From positions 229,590 to 293,589 of the forward strand of contig DKWV01000001.1 of the NCBI GenBank assembly GCA_002491905.1: a stretch of 64,000 nucleotides of DNA, read 5' to 3'. Each line of letters opens with the position of its first letter. The stretch's first letter is position 1. The position numbers and the translations under genes were made by a program. The DNA is from Lachnospiraceae bacterium UBA7143 (lineage in GTDB: Bacteria > Bacillota > Clostridia > Lachnospirales > Lachnospiraceae). The notes below the pieces were generated by a model, which worked only from the letters and a program-made list of their open reading frames with translations, had not been told where the DNA came from and did no database searches. Below, one piece after another: positions 25,051 to 33,721 of this stretch.

Positions 25051-26256
25051 TCACTGCACCTTCTGGCTTTCATGCAGGCTCTGCCACAGTTTACGGAGTT
25101 CTTCCCCCGCCCCGGCCGCCCTTTTACAGTAATCTGGCATAACAGCCTGCAGTCTTCCCCGGATTTCATCCTCTCTCCCCATCATCCACTCGTAAGCCTC
25201 TATCAGCTCCTCCGAATGGGAGAGCGTCTGCACGGGCAGCACATAGTGCTCCGAATCGCCGAAAAGATCCTTCGCAATGCCCCTGGCTTTCACGGAATAG
25301 CCCACCACCAGCGTGGGAACCATAGAAGAATAGGCTGCGATGGTGGCGTGCGTTCTCGCCCCGATAAAAGCCCGGCATTTGGAAATGACATATTTAATTT
25401 TCTGGCAGGACATATCCTCAAACTTCACAACCCGCTCATTTCCCTGATAAACGCCGTAAAGTTCATGTATAGTCAACCTATCGTCATTGTTCTTCCACAT
25501 CACATGGGGAATCAGCGCGATATGGCAGTCGGTAGTCTCGAGGATATGGTCAATCAACTTTCGATAATTTTCTATTGTAATTCCGTTTTTCTCTTCGTAT
25601 TTCAGAATCATCGGGCTGATATTGATACCGATGGTATTTCCTTCGCTGAACCCGTAGGGAAGTTTCGTCTTCTCAGGCTTCAGGGCAAAGGCCGGATCGG
25701 GGAACTGTTTCACGTTCTCAGTCACCCCGGCCGCCGCAAGCGCCTGCGTGGTGATAGACTCTCTCGGCGTGATCAGCGCATACCGCTTCATGTCTTCCAC
25801 CACTTCCGGATCCTGCAAAAGCTCCGGTTCGAGTGAACAGCCCCAGAGAACAGTCCTGGCCCCCGCCCTGTTAAATGCGCTGTTGGCCGTAACCGCCTCC
25901 TTCTTTGACAGCTCGTAGCAGTACATATCCCCGCCGATGGAAAGATACAAAGGCGCAAGATTTTTGCCCATCACGTCGCGGAACCGATATCTCATAAAAG
26001 ATTCGGGATCATGGAACACTTTCCGCCAGACATAATACCATACATGGGCAAAAAAATGCTCCGCGATCTTGCGCTCCTCAAGGATGTCACAGAAGGGTCC
26101 CACCGAATAGTGTCTGTCCTCCTGCTCGCTGTTGGTCACAAGAAGCTTGGGGATCTCCTCTATCATATGGCAGGTGCTGTTGACAATCGCCTCACAGCCG
26201 TGATTGCCGCTGCCGCCATGCAGATACATCACAATTCTATCGTTGCCGTATTCCAT
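25051..26256 (-). CDS. Polysaccharide pyruvyl transferase family protein
   Basis: About 401 residues. MYLHGGSGNHGCEAIVNSTC is the N-terminal glycine-rich signature of the CsaB/WcaK family, which transfers pyruvate from PEP to make ketal groups on sugars. YLSIGGDMYCYE, WGCSLEP, ITPRESITTQAL, FPDPAFAL and CRAFIGARTHATIAAYSSMVPTLVVGYS complete the family pattern. The GARTHATIAAYS block is the most conserved. A TTG at 26271 starts a longer form, but AAAGG lies seven bases before the ATG at 26256, which I prefer. A strong promoter-like sequence at 26288-26316 is just upstream, so this gene probably heads its own transcript. Confidence 0.85.
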   Translation of the reverse strand: MEYGNDRIVMYLHGGSGNHGCEAIVNSTCHMIEEIPKLLVTNSEQEDRHYSVGPFCDILEERKIAEHFFAHVWYYVWRKVFHDPESFMRYRFRDVMGKNLAPLYLSIGGDMYCYELSKKEAVTANSAFNRAGARTVLWGCSLEPELLQDPEVVEDMKRYALITPRESITTQALAAAGVTENVKQFPDPAFALKPEKTKLPYGFSEGNTIGINISPMILKYEEKNGITIENYRKLIDHILETTDCHIALIPHVMWKNNDDRLTIHELYGVYQGNERVVKFEDMSCQKIKYVISKCRAFIGARTHATIAAYSSMVPTLVVGYSVKARGIAKDLFGDSEHYVLPVQTLSHSEELIEAYEWMMGREDEIRGRLQAVMPDYCKRAAGAGEELRKLWQSLHESQKVQ

Positions 26257-26287
26257 GCTGATACCTTTCAAAGTTTTCTTTAGGAAG

Positions 26288-26316
26288 AGTATACCATCAT
26301 TTGCCTTTCATATCAA
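26288..26316 (-). promoter_or_regulatory. Sigma-A type promoter before the pyruvyl transferase gene
   Basis: On the minus strand, -35 TTGATA (26311-26316) and -10 TATACT (26288-26293) are separated by exactly 17 bases, and a G-rich TGG precedes the -10. Each hexamer has one or two mismatches to TTGACA/TATAAT. Transcription would begin near 26281, about 25 bases before the chosen ATG at 26256. The -35 overlaps the stop region of the GT11 gene. It is the best promoter match I saw inside the glycan locus. Confidence 0.6.
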
Positions 26317-27224
26317 ATGACCGTCCCCGCCGGGGTGACAAGGGTCCAGCCTGCCCACAGTTTTTTCATCTGCTCCGGCACACAGGTCTGGGTATTCTTG
26401 TGAATGGAGGGGCGGAGCATGATCTTACCGGGATCTCCATTCAGACGGGCGCCCCAGAAACTGAAAGTGCTGTTGGCGCAGATATTATGTCGGCAGCAGC
26501 TCATCAGCTGCATATCATAAAAGCTGTCCTCTCCCCTGTTCCAGTCCACGATATGAAATTCTCCGCCCTTAAAATGCGCCCGCGCATAGGCCGCATCGTC
26601 GGAAAAGACGTAAAATACCGCTCCGGGACATCTCTCTTTTATATAATTGACACACATGTCATAATACGCTTCGGTACAGATCCCGCCAAACATCACCGCA
26701 TTTTCGGCATCCAGATAGTCGCCCCTGCGGACATGGATGCTGACGGAAGGCTGCAATGCCATCTCTTCCATGATCTCCCTGTTTCTGGCGTCGCCGCTCT
26801 CCGGGAAACGAATTTCCTCCCGAAGCACGTCCAGAATATCCGCATAGTACGCCTCACATGCCCAATAGCCGACCAGATAGCGGTTTCTCCACGAAAAAAT
26901 CTGCGGGTGGTACATCTCCGATTCCTCAAACAGGGGAACCTTTTCCGGCGCAAGCCGCTTCTTAAGCCTTTCCGCAAAGCCTGCCTTCTCCTCATAGGCT
27001 CTCCCGAGAAGCGCCCGCACCTCCTCCCCGGAAGCCGTCTCCAGAGGCAGCCCGGCGAAGTCAGAGAGGGCAAATTTTCTGGGTGCAGCCGCCTCCGCCT
27101 GGCTTTCTTTTGAAAACCAGGAGAGATCCAGCTTTGCCTCCGCTCCCAGACTCTGGAATTTTCTATATAGCGCGTACTGCTGCAATTGATTGCCCAGCCC
27201 GCCCATAACCCTGACTATAATCAT
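26313..27224 (-). CDS. GT11-family glycosyltransferase (alpha-1,2-fucosyltransferase-like)
   Basis: A 303-residue enzyme. VMGGLGNQLQQYALYRKF near the start is the GT11 motif (GGLGNQ, residues 8-13), and VSIHVRRGDYLD, with the HXRRXD donor-binding motif, followed by FGGICTEAYYD, YVFSDD and ANSTFSFWGARL, gives the full family set. GT11 members mostly transfer fucose from GDP-fucose in alpha-1,2 linkage; no GDP-fucose genes occur in the window. ATG at 27224 follows GGAG by six bases. Related proteins are at 39842-40795 and, more distantly, 36991-38025. Confidence 0.87.
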   Translation of the reverse strand: MIIVRVMGGLGNQLQQYALYRKFQSLGAEAKLDLSWFSKESQAEAAAPRKFALSDFAGLPLETASGEEVRALLGRAYEEKAGFAERLKKRLAPEKVPLFEESEMYHPQIFSWRNRYLVGYWACEAYYADILDVLREEIRFPESGDARNREIMEEMALQPSVSIHVRRGDYLDAENAVMFGGICTEAYYDMCVNYIKERCPGAVFYVFSDDAAYARAHFKGGEFHIVDWNRGEDSFYDMQLMSCCRHNICANSTFSFWGARLNGDPGKIMLRPSIHKNTQTCVPEQMKKLWAGWTLVTPAGTVI

Positions 27225-27296
27225 TTCTGTCTCCGTTCCGTTTCCCGCCGTTTCCTACTTAAGGCGGATCGTTGTGTGCCGCCTTTTCCCACAGGA

Positions 27297-28319
27297 TCAC
27301 TTTCGGTCATAGACGCGCAGGATCAGCCTCAACACACGCAGCAGCACGCCGCCGGGATACATCATGCCCATATACAAAAGCTGATTGGATCGCTCCGTCA
27401 CCGAAATCGGCGTATTCTGCAGCATGGTTTTAATTTTCTCTTTCCCGAATATGGCCTGAATCCGCTTTCGGTAATCCTTTCCGGGGCCGCGAAGCTCGTT
27501 CTTCATCACATAGAGGAGCATATAACAGTATTCCCGGTCCACTGCCGCCGCGGCGTCCGGCGCCTTTTTTTCCTCCGCCGTCCGCTTCACCACCGCCATC
27601 AGCCGCTCCACGCCCGAAAAAAGCTCTTCGTCGTAGCCATGTACCAGAGATCCCTCCACATAGCGGTAATGGTAGTAAAAGGCGTCCTTCATAATCACCA
27701 CACGGCTGCTTTCAAGCATGACAGGGTACATCAGATTTGTATCATCCCCGAAACGGAGGCTATAATCATAATAAATTTCGTTTCCCTCAAAGAGCGACTT
27801 TTCGCAAAGTTTCATACAGCGTGAAAGAGGGATCACCTTTTTCTCCTCCCCGATCAGCTTCGCCTTGATCCGTTCACGCAGCCTGTCCCCCTCGTAGATA
27901 CCCGGTTCAACACCGTTTCGGACCTGCTCCTTCCCCTTCTGCTTCTCCACCACATGATCGCAGCAGACGATCTCCCCCGGCACATCCGCCAGACGGTCCG
28001 CCATCTGCGCAAGCGTCTCCGGTTCCAGATAATCGTCGCTGTCCACAAACATATAATACCCGCCGGACGCCGCCTCCATGCCCGCCACACAGGCCGCCGT
28101 GGGGCCGCCGTTCTTCTGATGGATGACCAGCACCCGTTCCTGCGCCTGTCCGTACTCGTCACAGATTTTACCGCTTGTGTCCGTAGATTCATCGTCCACC
28201 AGAATGACCTCAATCCGCCTGTAGGTCTGTGCCAGAATGCTGTCCACACATTCCCGCAGATACGCCTCTTTATTGTATACAGGCACGATTATACTGATTA
28301 ACGGATTTGTCCTTTTCAT
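27297..28319 (-). CDS. GT2-family glycosyltransferase
   Basis: About 340 residues, GT-A fold. NPLISIIVPVYNKEAYL, VDSILAQTY, IEVILVDDESTD and YYMFVDSDDYLEPE (the D-DD metal loop) are classic for capsule GT2 enzymes. The C-terminal 150 residues are helical and basic, a usual membrane-associated tail. A longer GTG form from 28355 overlaps the previous gene by 40 bases. The ATG at 28319 has AGGAG five bases upstream and forms an ATGA overlap with the preceding stop, so 28319 is strongly preferred. Coupled to the other GT2 at 28316-29329. Confidence 0.87.
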   Translation of the reverse strand: MKRTNPLISIIVPVYNKEAYLRECVDSILAQTYRRIEVILVDDESTDTSGKICDEYGQAQERVLVIHQKNGGPTAACVAGMEAASGGYYMFVDSDDYLEPETLAQMADRLADVPGEIVCCDHVVEKQKGKEQVRNGVEPGIYEGDRLRERIKAKLIGEEKKVIPLSRCMKLCEKSLFEGNEIYYDYSLRFGDDTNLMYPVMLESSRVVIMKDAFYYHYRYVEGSLVHGYDEELFSGVERLMAVVKRTAEEKKAPDAAAAVDREYCYMLLYVMKNELRGPGKDYRKRIQAIFGKEKIKTMLQNTPISVTERSNQLLYMGMMYPGGVLLRVLRLILRVYDRK

Positions 28320-29329
28320 CTGTTCTCCTGCTTTCTGCTGTAATGGTACAGCCACACATAAAACCGTGGCAAAACGGCAAACAATCTCACCTTGATTCCG
28401 TAACCCGCCGGCAGATAAGGATAGGCTTCCTCCCTATTAACAATTCCCTTCAGCTTTCGGCAGCATACCTGCAGATACTCTTTTGCCTGCCCGCGCTCTT
28501 TCCCGGAAAGCATGGCGATTTTTCCCGCCGTCAGCATAACCGCCACCATGATCTGTGCGTCTGCCTGCGCCGCTAAGGACGACTCCCTTTTTACAATCAA
28601 CCCGCGGGCCATCTCCCAGCAGTAAATCTGATCCATATAATCCGCCGTAAAAGGCCTCTTCATCGCGCCGTCGGGATTTCGGTAATACCCGTAACCGGGA
28701 TAAGCCGTCTCCACAGCCCGCCTCATATGCGGCAGAAGCTCCACAAGAAACAGCATATCCTCACCGATGGTAAGCCCCTCCCGAAACCGTACCTGCCCGA
28801 TCAGATCCCGTCTGTAGAGCTTACTCCAGCAGCGGGTGTTCCCCCGCAGAATATTTTCCCTTAAATAAGAATCGCTGTCATATATCTTCCCGGCATGAGA
28901 ACCTGCCAGTTCCTCCGGCATTTCCCCTTCCGTCCTAAGTCGTTCCCACTCCTCAGGCATTCCCCAGGCGGCAAAACTGCAGCCCGCCATATCGCTGTCC
29001 GTCCGACACAGCAGCCTGTGCAGGCTCTTAAGTACCCCGGGCCGCAGTCTGTCGTCGGCGTCCACAAACATGATATAAGCGCCACGGGCCTGCTCCAGCC
29101 CCCGGTTCCGCGCAACCGAAACGCCCAGGTCCGGCAGTGTAATCACCCGCACGCAGGAATGTTCCCCGCACAATCGTTCACAAACCGCCGCTGTCCCGTC
29201 TGTGGAGCCGTCGTTTATGACAATCACTTCCAGCGCCCCACAGTCCTGCGCAAGAACACTGTCAATACAGTCCTCCAGATAAGACTCCCCGTTGTGAACC
29301 GGGACAATCACGCTGATTTTTTCCTCCAT
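28316..29329 (-). CDS. GT2-family glycosyltransferase
   Basis: About 337 residues. ISVIVPVHNGESYLEDCIDS, VIVINDGSTDGT and AYIMFVDADDRLRPG are the GT-A nucleotide and metal motifs; RDLIGQVRFREGLTIGEDM, with the GED motif, follows as in many capsule GT2 enzymes. A TTG at 29335 is in frame, but GGAG lies eight bases before ATG 29329. The stop overlaps the next GT2 (ATGA), so the pair is made together and probably adds neighbouring sugars. Confidence 0.87.
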   Translation of the reverse strand: MEEKISVIVPVHNGESYLEDCIDSVLAQDCGALEVIVINDGSTDGTAAVCERLCGEHSCVRVITLPDLGVSVARNRGLEQARGAYIMFVDADDRLRPGVLKSLHRLLCRTDSDMAGCSFAAWGMPEEWERLRTEGEMPEELAGSHAGKIYDSDSYLRENILRGNTRCWSKLYRRDLIGQVRFREGLTIGEDMLFLVELLPHMRRAVETAYPGYGYYRNPDGAMKRPFTADYMDQIYCWEMARGLIVKRESSLAAQADAQIMVAVMLTAGKIAMLSGKERGQAKEYLQVCCRKLKGIVNREEAYPYLPAGYGIKVRLFAVLPRFYVWLYHYSRKQENR

Positions 29330-29331
29330 AG

Positions 29332-29895
29332 TCAACTCTCCTGCCGCTCGCCTTCTTTGCTACAGTAAACACAATCCCTTTTCACACAGGATTCCCTTTT
29401 CTGGTAAAAGAGACTGCCAGCGGGCACTTCTCCCTTCACTACACTTCCCGCCGCAATCACACAGTCGTCCCCGATCCGTGCGCCCTTAAGAATGGTACAG
29501 TTTGCCCCGACCCAGACCCGGTTCCCAATTGTAATTTCACCAATCAGAAACTCCCCGCCCTGATTTTTAAAATTATGGTCATGGTCAACAATGACAACAT
29601 TATTGCCCAGTCTACAGTAATCGCCTATTTTGATATGCCCCATACACGTAATACTGCCGCCTATCGCATAAATGACATGATTTCCTATCTCCAACCGGCC
29701 ATCACCTGCACAGATAAAATGCATCCTGCCCCGGTTCTCGTTTCTCTCCCCAAAACTCATATGTCCATTCTTAGACAGTTCAAGATAGACCTGGTCAAAT
29801 CCCTGTATCCACGGCATCCTAAGCCGGGATCCGTAACGGCACTTCCAATAGGCTATTTTAAACAGACTTTTTGCGGCCTTTATCATTACATTCAT
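29332..29895 (-). CDS. Hexapeptide-repeat acyltransferase (LbH O-acetyltransferase)
   Basis: About 187 residues from the chosen start. Hexapeptide repeats run from LEIGNHVIYAIGGSI, HIKIGDYCRLGNNVVI, through ITIGNRVWVGANCTILKGA to IGDDCVIAAGSVVKGEVP, forming a left-handed beta-helix; VDHDHNFK carries the catalytic-type histidine of the WbbJ/VatD-like class. An upstream ATG at 30003 would overlap the GT4 gene by 112 bases; ATG at 29895 makes an ATGA overlap with that gene's stop and is preferred, although the AGAAAGG site is a little far (about 12 bases). Likely O-acetylates the growing glycan. Confidence 0.8.
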   Translation of the reverse strand: MNVMIKAAKSLFKIAYWKCRYGSRLRMPWIQGFDQVYLELSKNGHMSFGERNENRGRMHFICAGDGRLEIGNHVIYAIGGSITCMGHIKIGDYCRLGNNVVIVDHDHNFKNQGGEFLIGEITIGNRVWVGANCTILKGARIGDDCVIAAGSVVKGEVPAGSLFYQKRESCVKRDCVYCSKEGERQES

Positions 29896-30950
29896 TTTGT
29901 CAAACATGCCTTTCTGTAAGTCTCTTCCAATTTCTGCAAATGAATTTTTAGACTGTATTTTTGCTCTACTGTTTCCCTCGCCGCTTCTCCCATATTGCGG
30001 CATAACTTATCATCCTGTATCAGCTTAATGACATCTTCTGCCATAGCGGTCAGATCACCGGGGACTTCCAGAAATCCGCTCCTTCCGTGAGCGATTAACT
30101 GTGGGATTCCGCCTACGGTTGTCGTAACAACGCCTAAGCCATAACCCATAGCCTCCAAAACTGCCATCGGCATACCCTCGTTATAACTCGGAAACAGAAA
30201 GACCGCACTTTGCCGTAAAATCTTGTCTTTCTCCGGCCCCCGCACCCACCCTGTAAATTCTACGTCGGATAGAAGATTTTTTTGGTCAAACGCCTCTCTG
30301 ATCTGCTTCATCTGCCCGTCTCCTGCCATCACAAGCCGAGCATTCGGACATTTCCGCTTCACGCTTTCAAAAATGACAGGAATATCATAGCACCCTTTTC
30401 TTTCTTCCAGGGCGCCAAGAAACAGAATCTGATTCTGCCGCCGTTCCGCATTAGATAGTTTCTCCGGCAAAACGCAATAATTCTCTATCACATCGATTCT
30501 GTCAGCCGAAACAATCTGTGCTATTTTTTCTTTCCATTCCCTTGACAGCACGATAAACCGTGTACATTTCCGATAAACTCTGCGCACCCTTCTCTTTTTG
30601 GATGCAGGCGCTTTCTCATAGAAACTGTCAAACTCCGCCCCGTGAATATGGTTTACCACCGGAATGCCCCGGGCTGCGCTCCACAGGATAAACGGCATTT
30701 TCCGATAAAAGCTCGGCCCGAACGAGGAGTGGATATGCACCAGATCCGGGCGGTCCTTTTTAAGAAGCCTGCGGAAAGCCCAATACCCTTTCAGTGCCTT
30801 TTTCAGCTTGTCCCACTTGCTGCCGTCCTGATAGGATTCGATGTAGGTGATGCGGCAACGCCTCTCCAGCACACTTCCCCGATAACCGTTCACCACAGAG
30901 GCGATTCCGCCCTTCACCGCCCCGTTCGGCACAATCATACATACATGCAC
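29892..30950 (-). CDS. GT4-family glycosyltransferase
   Basis: A 352-residue GT-B enzyme. VPNGAVKGGIASVVNGYRG holds the acceptor-side glycine loop, PDLVHIHSSFGPSFYRK follows, ILFLGALEERKGCYDI opens the donor half, and FLFPSYNEGMPMAVLEAMGYG carries the EX7E site. The first codon is GTG at 30950, sharing a base with the preceding TAG stop; GAGGG lies eight bases upstream. As the first gene after the initiating phosphoglycosyltransferase, it could add the second sugar of the repeat unit, by position only. Confidence 0.87.
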   Translation of the reverse strand: MHVCMIVPNGAVKGGIASVVNGYRGSVLERRCRITYIESYQDGSKWDKLKKALKGYWAFRRLLKKDRPDLVHIHSSFGPSFYRKMPFILWSAARGIPVVNHIHGAEFDSFYEKAPASKKRRVRRVYRKCTRFIVLSREWKEKIAQIVSADRIDVIENYCVLPEKLSNAERRQNQILFLGALEERKGCYDIPVIFESVKRKCPNARLVMAGDGQMKQIREAFDQKNLLSDVEFTGWVRGPEKDKILRQSAVFLFPSYNEGMPMAVLEAMGYGLGVVTTTVGGIPQLIAHGRSGFLEVPGDLTAMAEDVIKLIQDDKLCRNMGEAARETVEQKYSLKIHLQKLEETYRKACLTK

Positions 30951-32362
30951 TATTTTGACCCTCTCCCCGTCAGCACCACCCAGACTGTCTGAAAAAGAAT
31001 TTTAATATCCAGTCCCAGCGTCCAGTTGTCGATATATTCCAGATCCAGCTTCACCACCTCGTCAAAATCCACGATCTCGCTTCGTCCGCTGATCTGCCAG
31101 AGCCCCGTGAGCCCCGGCGTCATGCTGATCCGGCGCCTGTAGTGGGAATTGTACTGCTCAAACTCACCCTCCGTCGGCGGCCTGGTTCCCACCAGACTCA
31201 TGTCCCCCTTTACGATATTAAAAAACTGCGGCAGCTCGTCGATGCTTGTCTTCCTGATAAATTTCCCGACCTTCGTAATGCGGGGGTCATTCTCCATCTT
31301 AAACATAAGCCCCTGCATTTCATTCTGTGCTTCCAGCTCTTTCTTTCTCGCCTCCGCGTCCGTATACATGGAGCGAAATTTATAAATCTTAAAGCGCCGC
31401 CCGTTCTTACCGATTCTGGTCTGTGCAAAAAACACAGGTCCCGGCGAGTCCAGCTTAATGGCAGCTGCCACAAAAGGAGTGATAACAATCGTTATTAAAC
31501 ATCCGACCAGGCCGCCCACAATGTCGATCAGCCTCTTCACCACCATACGCCTGTAATCAAAATGATTGATGGAATAAGTCACCACCGTAAAGCCTGCGAA
31601 GCTTCCCACCCGCACTTCCTTGCTGGGCCTTTCGATGATATCAATATTGTAGTGACATGCCACGCCCATAGATTCCAGATCATAGATGATATGCTTTACA
31701 TAGGCCATATCCTCGTCCGGCAGGCTGATAAACACCTCGTCAAGCGGCATCTGCCTTGCCAGGGAGAGCACATTTTCCCGGTCCGCATTCACCTCGACGC
31801 CCTCCACCACCTCGCCTTTTCTGTCTTTGTCCACGCAGGCTAACGCCACGATCTCATAGTTGATATCCATAGCCCCTTTCAGCTTGGCCAGGGTTTTTTC
31901 CATCACTGCGTCCTTTGTGATAATCATGATTTTGATAATATTGGATTTGGCCGTAAACCAGACACGCAGCGCTTTCTTCATGGCGAGTCTCACAAGCCAT
32001 ACGATCAGAATATTCAGGATGACAAAATACCCCATCACCAGACGGGAGACGTCCGCGCCTCTTTGCAGCATGAAAAGAAAGGCCATTACGGACAGTTCCA
32101 TAAAGACGTTAAATTTGGTAACCGCTATAAATTCAACAAGAATACCTCTCTTAATAAACTCCCGGTTCCAGTCAAACAGAAAACTGTAAATCGTGCAGAA
32201 CAGCAAAAAACCGATACATACCACAAAGTGAAGCTCCGGCTCCATAACCCTGGAAAACTTCCGGTACCGTATCAGTATGGCAATGATATAGGCAAAAGCT
32301 ATGCTGCACAGGTCCGTGAGCAGCAGCAGATAGCTCTCGATCAGTTTCATTCTACGATTCAT
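30950..32362 (-). CDS. Initiating sugar phosphotransferase (polyprenyl glycosylphosphotransferase)
   Basis: A 470-residue protein. Four or five N-terminal membrane segments lie in residues 10-150, followed by a CoA-binding-like domain (IMIITKDAVMEKTLAKL) and a further membrane stretch (IVGGLVGCLITIVITPFVAA). The bacterial sugar-transferase domain fills the C-terminus: GPVFFAQTRIGKNGRRFKIY, KFRSMYTDAEARKKEL, SIDELPQFFNIVKGDMSLVG and MTPGLTGLWQISGR. This domain moves a sugar-1-phosphate from UDP-sugar to undecaprenyl phosphate, the first step of repeat-unit assembly. ATG at 32362 has GAGG seven bases upstream. An extended -10 sequence lies in the 75-base leader. Confidence 0.92.
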   Translation of the reverse strand: MNRRMKLIESYLLLLTDLCSIAFAYIIAILIRYRKFSRVMEPELHFVVCIGFLLFCTIYSFLFDWNREFIKRGILVEFIAVTKFNVFMELSVMAFLFMLQRGADVSRLVMGYFVILNILIVWLVRLAMKKALRVWFTAKSNIIKIMIITKDAVMEKTLAKLKGAMDINYEIVALACVDKDRKGEVVEGVEVNADRENVLSLARQMPLDEVFISLPDEDMAYVKHIIYDLESMGVACHYNIDIIERPSKEVRVGSFAGFTVVTYSINHFDYRRMVVKRLIDIVGGLVGCLITIVITPFVAAAIKLDSPGPVFFAQTRIGKNGRRFKIYKFRSMYTDAEARKKELEAQNEMQGLMFKMENDPRITKVGKFIRKTSIDELPQFFNIVKGDMSLVGTRPPTEGEFEQYNSHYRRRISMTPGLTGLWQISGRSEIVDFDEVVKLDLEYIDNWTLGLDIKILFQTVWVVLTGRGSK

Positions 32363-32393
32363 AGGAATACCTCAGTTTTTGATTTCGGTATCT

Positions 32394-32402
32394 ATTTTAC
32401 CA
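32394..32402 (-). promoter_or_regulatory. Possible extended -10 promoter before the initiating transferase
   Basis: The minus strand reads TGGTAAAAT, an extended -10 (TGnTAnAAT), about 32 bases before the ATG at 32362. I see no convincing -35 at 16-18 bases. It sits in one of the few gaps of the locus and precedes the gene that normally opens a repeat-unit operon, which is why I note it. Confidence 0.3.
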
Positions 32403-32437
32403 CAAATTTCCTGTCCCCGCCACCGCCGGCTCCGAAA

Positions 32438-33670
32438 TCAGCTTTCGTTAGTCCCGGAACGCGCTGCCGCTTCGCACCCCATCATCATGAGCAGATAATT
32501 CCTGCCGATATAGACGGAAATCAGGTGCGCCTCCACCACCGTGTACACCGCAAACATCACGAAGAGCACGAGGCCGCAGGCATCTCTCCTGCGCCAGAGC
32601 CGCCACAAAAGGATCAGGTTTGCCGCCACATACAGGACACCTGGAATCACGCCATAGCGGTAAAACACCTTAACCCAGCCCATGTCAAAGTAATAGTTCA
32701 TATTGTTTTCACAGGAAAAAGCCGACCATGTCTGAATCATGCCGTCATTTTTATCAGAGTCCGTCAGGGATATGATCCTGCCGCTGATATGGCGGTCAAT
32801 CTTACCGAGCAGCACGATATGCTCATTGTCCCCGGGGTTCCAGTAGAAAAACTCATTCCACCGGGCGTCCCTCACCCGCTGGGCGCAGACCGCTGCGTCT
32901 ACGGAAAAAGCGATGCACAAAAGAAAGACAAGCAGGCCGCAGACATAGAGAAATGTCCTCTCTTGCAGGTGCTTCACAAAAGTCAGCAGACAGGCTCCTG
33001 CCAGAAAAGCCGATGTAATCAGCATACTGGTCTTAGATCGGGTCAGCAGATAGACACCCAGGTTTAACAGCATCAAAAAAAGATAGCTGTACCATCTCAT
33101 CCGGTCGAACCAGACATAGACGCCAAGAGCCACCAGCATGAAAAACATGCAGGAGAGCGCATTCGGGTGCCCCATTCCAAGCGTATAGCGGGTTTCCTCC
33201 GCCATCTCCTTCCCGACATAGAGGGTTTCCTCCGCCGTTTCATGCCCGAAAGCCTGCGTCAGGCTGATATCTCCATAAATTCCCGTCACGGAAAGGGCCA
33301 CGATGGCAAGACATCCTGCCAAAGTCACATAAAATGTATATTTCAAAACTTCTTTTAAAGGAATTCCCCTGCAGGCTGCCACAAAGGTCACGATACGGAT
33401 GATATCGTTTGCCCCGGTCACCCGGTAGGAAACGAAACCCACCGCCTCCATCGCCAGAATAAGAACCCACTCCCGCAGCTCATAGCGCGTAAGCAGAAGC
33501 TTGCACGCAAACAGAAGAAAGGTCAGGCGGAACAGATACCCCTCGATTGGATTGACATAATTGCTCTTGTCTATAATCACCATCAGCAGCTCTATGGTCA
33601 GTCCGATATAGAAAACAAGGCGAGGAACCGAAGTTTCCTCCCGCAGCCGTCTGTAGAGATCCTTTATCAT
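32438..33670 (-). CDS. Wzy-like polymerase / O-antigen ligase-type membrane protein
   Basis: About 410 residues with ten or so hydrophobic segments. LGMGHPNALSCMFFML in the middle matches the GHPN block also seen in the other Wzy-like protein (20568-22211), and YLLTRSKTSMLITSAFL resembles the conserved R-S-T segment of O-antigen polymerases. The outer loop following residue 270 has many charged residues and WSAFSCENNMNYYFDMGWVK. Such proteins join repeat units on the outer face. The ATG at 33670 has GGAAGGA just upstream and is preferred over the ATG at 33682. It directly precedes the initiating transferase. Confidence 0.75.
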   Translation of the reverse strand: MIKDLYRRLREETSVPRLVFYIGLTIELLMVIIDKSNYVNPIEGYLFRLTFLLFACKLLLTRYELREWVLILAMEAVGFVSYRVTGANDIIRIVTFVAACRGIPLKEVLKYTFYVTLAGCLAIVALSVTGIYGDISLTQAFGHETAEETLYVGKEMAEETRYTLGMGHPNALSCMFFMLVALGVYVWFDRMRWYSYLFLMLLNLGVYLLTRSKTSMLITSAFLAGACLLTFVKHLQERTFLYVCGLLVFLLCIAFSVDAAVCAQRVRDARWNEFFYWNPGDNEHIVLLGKIDRHISGRIISLTDSDKNDGMIQTWSAFSCENNMNYYFDMGWVKVFYRYGVIPGVLYVAANLILLWRLWRRRDACGLVLFVMFAVYTVVEAHLISVYIGRNYLLMMMGCEAAARSGTNES

Positions 33671-33721
33671 AATTCCTTCCATTCCGAAGCATCTTTACGC
33701 CGAAAAAGCGCCGCTTCTGTC

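Noticed and set aside
32063..33067. A 334-codon plus-strand frame
   Set aside because: Shadow of the initiating transferase and Wzy-like genes; composition is rich in His, Arg and Pro as expected for antisense reading.
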